This document shows, piece after piece, positions 48,920-56,953 of a DNA stretch of 64,000 nucleotides. The number at the start of each line of letters is the position of its first letter. Position 1 is the stretch's first letter. The DNA is from Austwickia sp. (GTDB taxonomy: Bacteria > Actinomycetota > Actinomycetes > Actinomycetales > Dermatophilaceae), in NCBI GenBank assembly GCA_016711265.1, contig JADJTI010000006.1, positions 434,001 through 498,000 of the forward strand. The letters run 5' to 3'. The position numbers were made by a program, and so were the translations under genes. The notes under the pieces were generated by a model. The model had not been told where the DNA came from and ran no database searches. It worked only from the letters and a program-made list of their open reading frames with translations.

Positions 48920-49711
48920 ATGGCGACTCTGGTTTTCGTGCACGCGCACCCCGACGACGAAGCCTCCGGTACGGCGGGCACCATGGCCCGCGCCGCGGCG
49001 CAGGGTCATCGGGTGGTCGTGGTGTACGGCACGAACGGTGAACATGGCGAACGGCCGGAGGATCTGCCGCCCGGGCGGAACCTGGCCGAACTACGCCGGG
49101 AGGAGGCGGCCGCCTCCGCCCGGGTGATCGGTACCCATCGGGTGGTGTGGCTGGGGTATGCGGATTCCGGCATGACCGGGTGGGATCAGAACGACCACGC
49201 CGACGCCTTCAGCGCCGCCGACGTAGCCGAGGCTGGGGGCCGGCTGGCCGCCGTACTGGATGAGGAGGACGCCGACCTGGTCATCGGGTACGACTGGCAC
49301 GGCGGGTACGGTCACCCCGACCACGTGCAGGTCCACCGGGTGGTGCATGCGGCGGCGGGGTTGGCTCGACGGCGCCCGCGGGTGCTGGAGGCGACCATGA
49401 ACCGGGACGTGATGCGCCGGCAGTACCAGCAGCTGCGCGAGCTGGGCGTGGACGGGGCCTTCGACCCGGACGCTCCGATGGACGACGGCAACCCGTTGGG
49501 CACTCCCGAGGCGGAGCTGCATTACCGGGTCGACGTTTCCGAGTTCGTCGCGGTGAAGCGGGCGGCGCTGGCCTGCCACGCGAGCCAGAAGTCCGACATC
49601 GGGATGTTCTTGTCGATGCCGCTGGAGTATTTCACCGCGGCCTTCGGCGTGGAGTACTACATCGAACCCGGCCGCGAACCGGGCCTGCAGGACGCCATGA
49701 TCATCGATTGA
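48920..49711 (+). CDS. PIG-L family deacetylase (second copy)
   Basis: 263 residues. Metal motif VHAHPDDEASGTAGTMA near residue 8, GYGHPDHVQVHRVVH near 131 with the second metal histidine, and a substrate region with DVSEFVAVKRAALACHASQ near 208. The layout resembles Mca/MshB-type proteins and the wider actinobacterial GlcNAc-PI deacetylase group. It is only distantly similar to the copy at 37340. The stop abuts the convergent CGNR gene with no gap. Confidence 0.88.
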   Translation: MATLVFVHAHPDDEASGTAGTMARAAAQGHRVVVVYGTNGEHGERPEDLPPGRNLAELRREEAAASARVIGTHRVVWLGYADSGMTGWDQNDHADAFSAADVAEAGGRLAAVLDEEDADLVIGYDWHGGYGHPDHVQVHRVVHAAAGLARRRPRVLEATMNRDVMRRQYQQLRELGVDGAFDPDAPMDDGNPLGTPEAELHYRVDVSEFVAVKRAALACHASQKSDIGMFLSMPLEYFTAAFGVEYYIEPGREPGLQDAMIID

Positions 49712-50311
49712 TCAGTCGCGCCGGGCGGCGGCGCGACGGCGGTCATAGTGCGCACGGACCCGGTTGCGGTTGCCGCAATCACCGGCGACGCACCAGCGCC
49801 GATTCCGTCGCGGCGAGGTGTCCAGGTACACCCAGCCGCACGCGGTGTCGGCGCATTGCCGCACGTCGCGCATGGCCGGGCTGCGCACCAAGTCCAGCAG
49901 CGCGAACAGCACTCGCCACCGGGGGGTGGCCAGGGTGGGGTGCGGCTGCGTCCAGCCCCACGCCGTCCCGGTCATGGTAAGTCGGCAGACGTCGACCGCC
50001 TCGCGTGCGTGGCGGCGCACCGTATCCGCGGCGCCCGGTTCGTGGTCGACGACCACCCGGTACGCCGCTTCGCGCAGCTCGAGCGCGCGGTCGAGCTCGG
50101 TGGCCCGGGCAGGGGCGTCGGCGAGAGTCGGCGTGGTGAGCAGGGCCACCTCCGGGGGGTCGAGCACGCCGGCGGCCGCCGACCAGGCCAGCAGGTCGTC
50201 GTACGCCGTGATGCGCTCGAAGCGGCTGGCAGGATCCAACCGCCAGTCCACGGTGTTGCAGAAGTCGAGGGCGACGTGCCCGGCGATCAGCGAGAACGGG
50301 GAGTCGCTCAC
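49712..50311 (-). CDS. CGNR zinc-finger (ABATE-domain) protein
   Basis: 199 residues. The N-terminal ABATE motif LIAGHVALDFCNTVDWRLDP is near residue 8. The C-terminal finger reads QCADTACGWVYLDTSPRRNR, then RWCVAGDCGNRNRVRAHYDRR, with four cysteines and the CGNR signature. Putative transcription factor. GTG at 50311. It is a different subtype from the CGNR protein at 38651, with a longer N-terminal domain. Confidence 0.92.
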   Translation of the reverse strand: MSDSPFSLIAGHVALDFCNTVDWRLDPASRFERITAYDDLLAWSAAAGVLDPPEVALLTTPTLADAPARATELDRALELREAAYRVVVDHEPGAADTVRRHAREAVDVCRLTMTGTAWGWTQPHPTLATPRWRVLFALLDLVRSPAMRDVRQCADTACGWVYLDTSPRRNRRWCVAGDCGNRNRVRAHYDRRRAAARRD

Positions 50312-50365
50312 GGGATCCAGCGTAGCTGGGGCTGGCGATCTAATGCTTGCGACCCGCTCAAGGCA

Positions 50366-51907
50366 TTAGTCAGCGGGTGGGTGGCTGCGCGGGGCGGCCC
50401 CCGGGGCCCGGTGCCGTCGTCGGGCGGCCGTCCGAGGTCGTCGCGGCGGGCGTGGCCGGCGGGGGGGTACCACGTCCACCCGGGGGTCGGGCCGAGCCGG
50501 AGGTTGGGCCTGCACCCGTTCGTCGGCCAGCAGGACCAGGGCGCGCAGCTCCTCGGCGACCAGGTCCATCAGGGCCTCCGCATCCGGCAGCGTCTCCCGG
50601 TAGGCGGTGACCCCGAATTCGAGGTCGCCCACGTAGCTGAAGCTGTGGAAGAACAGCTGGATCGGCGGCAGGGTCGGCACCCGGTTGAACAGGTGGGCGA
50701 CCTTGACGCCCGCGATGTACCAGGGTCGCTTCGGGCCCGGCACCGTCGAGATCGACAGGTTCACCACGGGGGGCACCAGGCCGAAGACCGGCGAGGTGAG
50801 GAAGGATCCCATCGGCCCCCACAGCGCGGAGGGGAACACGTTCGGTCCCTCGACCTCCATCGTGCCGCCCTCGGCCCGCACCCGGACCATCCGTTCCTTC
50901 TCGACGCGGGAGCGATCGCAGACCGCGGCCAGCCGCTGCGCCCGGTCCGCGTGCTGCACGGGCACCGTGGCGTAGCCGTAGGTGAAGTAGTTCCCAATGG
51001 CCCGCGGCTCGTCACCCCGCCGGATGTTGACCGGCATCGACGCCGTCAACGGCGTCTCGGGCAGCGTCTCACGCTCGGCCAGGAAGCCGCGCAGGGCGCC
51101 GGCGATCACCGCGACCACGACGTCGTTGATGCTGGCTTCGGGGAACCCGGCGCGTACCCGGTGGACGTCGTCCAGGCTCAGCGAACGGAACGCGGTCACC
51201 TTCTCGGTGGAGACGACCGGCTGGTCGAGGGCGGTGCGCGGTGGCCGCCCGGGCGCCCCCTGGACCAGCAGCCAGCCTCCGCGGGCGGCGGTCCGGGTGA
51301 GCCGCATGGCGGCCGAGGCGGCGTTGAGGCTGCGCCCGATCAGATCGGGCACCAGCCAGGCGGCTCGTTCGATCAGGTGGGGGTGATCGAGCGCGGTGTG
51401 GTCGACGTCGTCGCGCGGCCGGAACGGAACCGCGTCGTGGTCGAACAGGTCTTCGCCCATCTCGACGCTGGCGACGCCGTCCATGATGGCGTGGTGATGG
51501 CGCAGGATCAGCGCGGAGCCACCGTCGGTGAGCTCATCGACGTACCACATCTCCCACAGCGGTCGATCCCTGGGCAACGGTCCGTCCGCGCCGATCGCGA
51601 CCATGAGCTCGGCGAGTTGGGGCAGCGCCATGGGCTCGTCGGTGGCCAGGAGGTGCAGGTGCCGGTCGAGGTCGAAGTCCTCGTCATGAGCCCAGCGATG
51701 CACCTGGATCCCGAACGGTTGGCGGACCAGACGATGGGTGAACACCGGCACCCGGGTGATCCGTTCGGCCAGGAATGCCCGCACGGTCGTGAACGGCAGC
51801 GGACCGTTCTCGGTCGGTTCGAGCACCCACGTCATGATCAGATCCATCGGGTGATGGGGTTGCTCGATCCGCAGCAGCAGCCGGTCCAGGCTGGTCAGGT
51901 GCTCCAT
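50366..51907 (-). CDS. Wax ester synthase/diacylglycerol acyltransferase (WS/DGAT)
   Basis: 513 residues. The catalytic motif HHAIMDG is intact near residue 138 (LRHHHAIMDGVASVEM). Other family segments are PLWEMWYVDEL near 117, INDVVVAVIAGALRGFL near 252, SMPVNIRRGDE near 285 and LSISTVPGPKRP near 376. It would esterify acyl-CoA to diacylglycerol or fatty alcohol for storage lipid. A Pro/Arg-rich tail follows the domain. Its ATG overlaps the upstream WS/DGAT stop by one base. Confidence 0.92.
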   Translation of the reverse strand: MEHLTSLDRLLLRIEQPHHPMDLIMTWVLEPTENGPLPFTTVRAFLAERITRVPVFTHRLVRQPFGIQVHRWAHDEDFDLDRHLHLLATDEPMALPQLAELMVAIGADGPLPRDRPLWEMWYVDELTDGGSALILRHHHAIMDGVASVEMGEDLFDHDAVPFRPRDDVDHTALDHPHLIERAAWLVPDLIGRSLNAASAAMRLTRTAARGGWLLVQGAPGRPPRTALDQPVVSTEKVTAFRSLSLDDVHRVRAGFPEASINDVVVAVIAGALRGFLAERETLPETPLTASMPVNIRRGDEPRAIGNYFTYGYATVPVQHADRAQRLAAVCDRSRVEKERMVRVRAEGGTMEVEGPNVFPSALWGPMGSFLTSPVFGLVPPVVNLSISTVPGPKRPWYIAGVKVAHLFNRVPTLPPIQLFFHSFSYVGDLEFGVTAYRETLPDAEALMDLVAEELRALVLLADERVQAQPPARPDPRVDVVPPRRPRPPRRPRTAARRRHRAPGAAPRSHPPAD

Positions 51908-53559
51908 CAGGGGCTCGTCGATGGAGGGCCGAGGGCGCCTGGAGTCCGCGTGACGCGGGGGGCGCGGGGTGCCCGCGGGGCTCGCGGGCGTCCCGGCGCA
52001 CGCGGCTCAGGTACGTCGACCGACTCAGGTACGTCGACCGGTGCAGGTACGTCGACCGGCTCAGGTACGTCGACCGGTGCCGGCCCGGGTCTGCGGGCCC
52101 GCCGGGGTCGCGGCTTGCCGGCGATCGCCGGCGGGGCCACCACGACCGGTTCCCCTCCGGCGCCGTAGCCCACCACCTCCGCGACGGCGCCGGCCAGCGC
52201 CTCCTCCCAGGCGTCCTGGTGAACCACCGCCGCGACGTCGTACCGGGTGGTGATGGTGGCCCGCCCCGCGCGGGAGGTCAGCGTCGCCATCACGGCGACC
52301 CGGTGCCGGGGGCACAACAGGTAGGCCCGCAGCACCCGGGCCCCCGCCACGAACTTCTCCGGGCGCGGGCCCCGGACGTGCCGCACCTGCACGTCGGGGA
52401 CCGGGCGGAGCTCCGCCACGGCGTTCAGCACCGGGTCGGGCAACGGACGCATGATCGGTGCCAGCGCATCCAGGGCCCCCAGCACGGGTTCGATCCTCCC
52501 GGCCAGCAGCAGCCGGTGGACGAGCCGCATCCGCTCACCCGGGTCGCTCTCGGCTACGGGCGCGGCGATGAGGATTCCCGTGGTCGGGGTGGCGGCGAGC
52601 CGGTCGACGACGGTGCGCATGTTGACCGGCACCGATATCGAGATCGCCTCGACCGGGCGGCGTACGCCCTGGTGGTAGAGCCGTGCCGCGCCGCACACGG
52701 TGGCCAGGAAGGCGTCGTTGACCGTCGTGCCCGAGCGGGTGGCGGCGGCCCGGAGGTCGGCCATGTCGACCTCGACGCTGGTCGAACGGCTGCGCAGGCC
52801 GCGGTGATTCAACGCCGGGGAGACCGGTAGTGCGGACGGGCCGACCAATCGACGTGCCGATTCGACATAACGCTGGCTGGAGGTGAGCACCACGAACGGG
52901 TCCTGACCGAGCCGGGTGAAGGCTCCGAACGCTCCACCGACCAGTGACTTCGCCCGAGACACGGTGGCGCCCGGCAAGGCGGCCAGGCCCGCTCGGGTGA
53001 CCTCGACCGAGCCGATGTCACTGGCTTTGGGGGCCGGTGGCATGGGCAGGGTGGGGGACTGCGGGCCGTCGTCGTAGAACTCGTGGAGCATCAGCGTGGC
53101 CAGCGATCCGTCCGTCACGGCCTGGCTGTGATGCGTGACAAGCGCGGCCTGATCGCCGGCGAACCCCTCCACGACGGTCATCGTCCACAGCGGCCTGGCC
53201 TGGTCGAACGGTGTCTGGATGATCACCTCGGCCAGGTCGAGTAGCTCTCGCTGACCCCCCGGGGTGGGCAGGCTCACCCGGCGCAGGTGGAAGTCGAGGT
53301 CGAAGTGGGTGTCGAGAACCCAGCGCGGCGCGGTGGTCGGCAGTAGGGGGGCGACCACCTTCTGTCGGAGCCGGGGGATGGTCCGCGTGGCCCGCTCCAG
53401 GTTGCGTCGCAGTGTGTCGGCGTCGGGGACCTGGTCCAGCGTCTCGATGGTCACGATGCTGGAGCGCCAGCGTGGACTTGTTTCACCGCGATGAGACAAG
53501 TAGTCCGCGGCCGCCATGGGCTCGGGCCGGTCGAACGGGGGAGCGTGACGCTGCGACAT
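51907..53559 (-). CDS. WS/DGAT-family protein with altered active-site motif
   Basis: 550 residues, same fold as its neighbour: PLWTMTVVEGFAGDQAALVT near residue 122, then HHSQAVTDGSLATLML, followed by NDAFLATVCGAARLYHQG near 285 and SISVPVNMRTVVDRLA near 311. The canonical HHxxxDG is not kept: His-His is displaced, giving HHSQAVTDG, so either two residues are inserted or the catalytic histidine is replaced by glutamine. The C-terminus carries a hexapeptide repeat (VDVPEP/VDVPAP) and PRAPRAP repeats. ATG at 53559. Confidence 0.85.
   Translation of the reverse strand: MSQRHAPPFDRPEPMAAADYLSHRGETSPRWRSSIVTIETLDQVPDADTLRRNLERATRTIPRLRQKVVAPLLPTTAPRWVLDTHFDLDFHLRRVSLPTPGGQRELLDLAEVIIQTPFDQARPLWTMTVVEGFAGDQAALVTHHSQAVTDGSLATLMLHEFYDDGPQSPTLPMPPAPKASDIGSVEVTRAGLAALPGATVSRAKSLVGGAFGAFTRLGQDPFVVLTSSQRYVESARRLVGPSALPVSPALNHRGLRSRSTSVEVDMADLRAAATRSGTTVNDAFLATVCGAARLYHQGVRRPVEAISISVPVNMRTVVDRLAATPTTGILIAAPVAESDPGERMRLVHRLLLAGRIEPVLGALDALAPIMRPLPDPVLNAVAELRPVPDVQVRHVRGPRPEKFVAGARVLRAYLLCPRHRVAVMATLTSRAGRATITTRYDVAAVVHQDAWEEALAGAVAEVVGYGAGGEPVVVAPPAIAGKPRPRRARRPGPAPVDVPEPVDVPAPVDVPESVDVPEPRAPGRPRAPRAPRAPRVTRTPGALGPPSTSP
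52009..52080. repeat. 18-bp in-frame tandem repeat in the second WS/DGAT gene
   Basis: Four consecutive 18-bp units based on AGGTACGTCGACCGGCTC (plus strand), encoding VDVPEP-type hexapeptides. The multiple-of-three unit keeps the frame, so copy number can vary without breaking the gene. Confidence 0.85.
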
Positions 53560-53726
53560 GTCCGACCTCACTGACGCCTCTGGCCTCGCGGCGAGCCGGC
53601 GCGGCCAGCCTGACGGCCCGCTGTGGACGCCGTACCTCTTCGGATCATACGAGAGTGGCGTGCCGCGGGCGCTGTCATCGGCGGTCTGCTCTCGGCCGTA
53701 CTCGGGCCCGGCCGGCAACGCGCGGA

Positions 53727-53753
53727 GGGCGGGCCGGTGATCCCGGCCCGCCC
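53727..53753 (-). terminator. Hairpin terminator
   Basis: 11-bp stem GGGCGGGCCGG with its complement and a five-base loop, 24 bp after the stop of the minus-strand gene ending at 53777. The 217-bp interval around it holds no gene. Confidence 0.6.
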
Positions 53754-53776
53754 CACCCGCTGGTCTGTCCCCCCGG

Positions 53777-54058
53777 TCAGCCCAGCGCGTCGATCGCCGC
53801 GCTCAGGCGGCTCGCTCCCACCAGCTCGGTCACCAGCGCGTCGATCTCCAGCGCCAGCGCCCATTCCACCGATGTCACCGAGCAGGTCGGGCAGGTGGCG
53901 GGCTGTACGCCGTGGGTGTGCATCCCGCGGTACGCGTCCCGATCCGGGGCTGCGAACAGGCCCGTCCTTTCGGCCGAAAGGCCGACCCAGCACGTCGGGC
54001 AATCCATCACGTCGTGCGTGGTGAGCGGCCGGCCGTAGTCCTGCGATGTGGTGGTCAT
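53777..54058 (-). CDS. Small protein with two CPTC motifs (putative zinc ribbon)
   Basis: 93 residues. DCPTCWVG near residue 19 and ATCPTCSVT near 58 form a likely four-cysteine zinc site. A C-terminal amphipathic helix (ALALEIDALVTELVGAS) follows. No family was recognised. GGGGGAACACC directly precedes the ATG at 54058, the same leader as the surface-protein gene at 44697. A terminator hairpin follows. Confidence 0.65.
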   Translation of the reverse strand: MTTTSQDYGRPLTTHDVMDCPTCWVGLSAERTGLFAAPDRDAYRGMHTHGVQPATCPTCSVTSVEWALALEIDALVTELVGASRLSAAIDALG

Positions 54059-54638
54059 GGTGTTCCCCCGTGTGTCTGCGTTGGTGTAGGAGACGGTCGC
54101 CCGCTCCGGTGTGGTCCGATCCTCTCCCCTGAGGTTCTGCCCTCTGATCGGCAACTCGGACGGCTGTTCAAGGTAATCGTTCAGGGTCCCCGGGCCGGGC
54201 GATCGGGAGCGTGAACTTCTCGAGAGCTGGGCGTCCCGGCGGTCCCTGCGGAGGAGGTTGCAGACACTCGGGATTGACCGGTGGCGGGCCCCGGGGTGGG
54301 CGTCGCAGGCTGCCTCGGGCAGGGGGAGCTGTGAGGAAAACGTGAACTTCTGCGGCCGTCGTACGGCGTCGCCCCGGTCGCCGTCGTCGTCTCGGGGACG
54401 GCGGTGCGTGCCCCAGCCCGTGTCGGGGCGCTCCGCACTCGGGCGCCTACTGCCGATCTCCGAGGCCGGGCCGGGCTCCTTCGAACCCACGTCCCTCGCC
54501 GGGACCCACGAAGCTTCGTGGGTGCCGGCGACGAAGGTGGGTCCCAGCGACGAAGGTGGGTCCCAGCGACGAAGGTGGGTCCGGACGTTCTGGTGGGTGT
54601 CGGGTGCGGAATCGTCGTGTCGACGGGGCGGCGCAGGC
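54059..54638. other. 580-bp region without a recognised gene
   Basis: The 5' part is the leader of the small CPTC gene. Bases 54485-54580 are the third repeat array. No frame gives a recognisable protein and no RNA family was identified. Confidence 0.6.
54485..54580. repeat. 19-bp-step ACCCAC/GTGGGT array with 20-bp palindrome core (copy 3 of 3)
   Basis: Core ACCCACGAAGCTTCGTGGGT at 54504-54523. ACCCAC starts at 54485 and 54504; GTGGGT starts at 54518, 54537, 54556 and 54575, each step 19 bp. The right-hand units are nearly identical (GCGACGAAGGTGGGTCCCA), unlike those of the other copies. Confidence 0.88.
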
Positions 54639-54830
54639 TCAGGGCTCCCGATCCTGGCGATGCCGGGTCGGCGCCGGCCCGAGCATCCGGAACATGAACC
54701 CGAAGGACATGCAGACCAGTCCCGGCTTGATCACCTCCTGACCGGGCATGTTCCGGATCGCCAGCCACAGGCCCGCGACCGTCAGGAGCGCTCCGATGAC
54801 CAGCAGGATCGAACCCAGATTGTGTCGCAC
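54639..54830 (-). CDS. Small two-helix membrane protein
   Basis: 63 residues: helix 1 ILLVIGALLTVAGLWLAI near residue 7, a loop, helix 2 near KPGLVCMSFGFMFRML, and a basic tail. GTG at 54830 has AGGAG upstream. No family recognised. It is divergent from the metal ABC genes. Confidence 0.6.
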   Translation of the reverse strand: MRHNLGSILLVIGALLTVAGLWLAIRNMPGQEVIKPGLVCMSFGFMFRMLGPAPTRHRQDREP

Positions 54831-54957
54831 GCAAGCTCCTAGGGGTCTGGCGACGGACTGACTCCGTTGTACGCCTGTGTACGCCTGTCGGCGCCACGTT
54901 GCTCGGGGAATGTGGCAGCTTTGACCGCCCGGTGCCCACCGGACGACGATTGTCCCT

Positions 54958-55770
54958 GTGGCCGAACCGCCGATCATCGACGTCCGTGGCGCATCCTTCG
55001 GCTATGCCGACCGGGTGGTCGTCACGGGCGTGGACCTCACGGTCCGTGCGGGGGAGACCCTGGCGATCGTCGGCGGCAACGGTTGCGGCAAATCGACGCT
55101 GGTCAAGGGCCTGTTGGGGCTGAATGACCGGCTGGCCGGCGAGGTTTTCTTGTTCGGGCAGCCCGCGCAGCAGTTCCACCGCCGTCACCTGCTCGGGTAC
55201 GTGCCGCAGCGGCACACCCTGTCCGCCACGGCCTCGGCCACCGTGTCGGAAGTGGTGGCCAGTGGCCGGCTCCCGCTGCGTGGACTCTTCGGGCGCCTAC
55301 GCCGCAGTGACCGGGAGGTCATCGCGCACAGCCTGGACCTGGTCGGCCTGGGCGACCTCGCGCGCGCCGAGGTGGACACGCTGTCCGGGGGGCAGCAGCG
55401 GCGGGTGCTGATCGCCCGGGCGTTGGCGGGGGAGCCTGCCGCGTTGCTGATGGACGAGCCGACGGCGGGGGTGGACGTCGCCAACCAGGAGGTTCTGGCC
55501 GAGGTGTTCGACCGGCTGGCACGTCGGGGTACCACGCTGCTGGTGGTCACCCACGAGATCGATCCGCTGGCCGCGGTGCTCCACCGAGTGGTCGCCATGA
55601 GTGCCGGTCGGATCGTGTACGACGGCCCGCTGCCGGACTTCCTGGACAGCCCGCTCGCGGGCGGGATCGGGCACGGGCACCACCACGACCCGCCGCCCCC
55701 GGCGTCGCCCCTGGGCTTCGATGCGCTCGCCTCACCGCCGTCTCCACGTCCTGGCGAACCGGATCACTGA
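54958..55770 (+). CDS. znuC: Metal (Zn/Mn) ABC transporter ATP-binding protein, ZnuC-like
   Basis: 270 residues. Walker A GGNGCGKSTL near residue 39, signature LSGGQQRRVLIARAL near 143, Walker B LLMDEPTAGVD near 162 and H-loop VTHEID near 197. The order and context with a ZnuB-like permease indicate high-affinity zinc or manganese uptake. The C-terminus adds a metal-binding GHGHHHD and a Pro-rich tail. GTG at 54958; a 10-bp direct repeat (GTACGCCTGT twice, 54869-54888) lies upstream. Confidence 0.9.
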   Translation: MAEPPIIDVRGASFGYADRVVVTGVDLTVRAGETLAIVGGNGCGKSTLVKGLLGLNDRLAGEVFLFGQPAQQFHRRHLLGYVPQRHTLSATASATVSEVVASGRLPLRGLFGRLRRSDREVIAHSLDLVGLGDLARAEVDTLSGGQQRRVLIARALAGEPAALLMDEPTAGVDVANQEVLAEVFDRLARRGTTLLVVTHEIDPLAAVLHRVVAMSAGRIVYDGPLPDFLDSPLAGGIGHGHHHDPPPPASPLGFDALASPPSPRPGEPDH

Positions 55771-55838
55771 AGCCCGGCCCAGCCGAAGCACACCGCTCAC
55801 GAGACGCCATCGATCGCCGCAGGAACGGGAGGCCAGGC

Positions 55839-56843
55839 ATGGCCGAATTGCTCGGATACGACTTCATGGTGCGCGCTCTGGCCGCGGCGTTCCTCGTCGG
55901 CGCGGCTGCCCCGATGGTGGGGATCTTCCTGGTGCAGCGCCGCCTCGCACTGATCGGCGACGGCATGGGTCACGTAGCGCTGGCCGGGGTGGCCGTGGGC
56001 GTGCTCACCGGTCAGGCGCCCGTGCTGACGGCTCTGGTCGCGGCGGTGTTGGCCGCGGTCGTCGTCGAAGTGGTCCGGGCCCGGGGGCGGACCAGCGGTG
56101 ATGTCGCGCTGGCGATCATCTTCTACGGGGGGATCGCCTTGGGGGTGGTGCTGCTCTCCCGCGCGGGCAGCGCGGGAACCAGCATGACGTCGTACCTGTT
56201 TGGGGCGATCACCACGACCACGGCGTCGGATCTGGTGATGTTCGCCACGCTCGCCACGGTCGTGGTGGGGACGACGGTGGTGTTGCGGCGGCGGCTGTTC
56301 GCGGTCGCCAACGACGAGGAGTTCGCCCGGGCCGTCGGGCTGCCGGTGATGGCGTTGAACCTCACTCTCGCGGTCCTGACGGCCGTGACCGTGGTGACCT
56401 CGATGCGGGTGGTCGGTCTGCTGCTGGTCAGCGCCCTGATGATCGTCCCGAACGCGGCCAGCGCCCTGATCACCCGCAGCTTCGCGGGGGCGATGGCGGT
56501 GGCGGCGTTGATCGGCATCGGCTGCGGCGTCGGTGGTGTGGTTGCCTCCTACTGGTGGAACACCCCCTCGGGGGGGACCATCGTGCTCCTGGCGATCACC
56601 GTGTTCCTGGCGTGTGCGCTAGGGACTGCGGCCCATCGGGCCTGGTCCTCCCGTCGTCATCGGTACGCCGAGACGCACGATCACGTGCATGGTCCCGGCT
56701 GCGGGCACGAGGTGGTGGAGCACGACGGGCACCTCGATTACGTGCACGACGGACACCGTCATGCACCGCACGGCGACCACTACGACGAACACGACGAACA
56801 CGACGAACACGGCGGTGCGCCCGTGCGCAGAGCTCGCGACTGA
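55839..56843 (+). CDS. znuB: Metal ABC transporter permease, ZnuB-like, with His-rich C-terminal tail
   Basis: 334 residues with eight to nine membrane segments of the ABC-3 permease type. RLALIGDGMGHVALAGVAVG near residue 33 is the family motif facing the ATPase. The last 60 residues are cytosolic and extremely His/Asp rich: HDHVHGPGCGHE, then DGHLDYVHDGHRHAPHGDH and DEHDEHDEHGG. This tail presumably binds zinc and may buffer or gate transport. AGGCATGG start context gives ATG 55839, 68 bp after znuC. No ZnuA-type binding protein is in the window. Confidence 0.9.
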   Translation: MAELLGYDFMVRALAAAFLVGAAAPMVGIFLVQRRLALIGDGMGHVALAGVAVGVLTGQAPVLTALVAAVLAAVVVEVVRARGRTSGDVALAIIFYGGIALGVVLLSRAGSAGTSMTSYLFGAITTTTASDLVMFATLATVVVGTTVVLRRRLFAVANDEEFARAVGLPVMALNLTLAVLTAVTVVTSMRVVGLLLVSALMIVPNAASALITRSFAGAMAVAALIGIGCGVGGVVASYWWNTPSGGTIVLLAITVFLACALGTAAHRAWSSRRHRYAETHDHVHGPGCGHEVVEHDGHLDYVHDGHRHAPHGDHYDEHDEHDEHGGAPVRRARD

Positions 56844-56953
56844 TGCCAGGCCCTGAGAGGTACGCCGGCCGGTCGGCGCTTGGCGCGGCTGCCTGGCCGC
56901 CATCGCGAGAAGGCCCCTTGGCAGGCGGTGAAGACCCGTGCTGACATGGGGCC

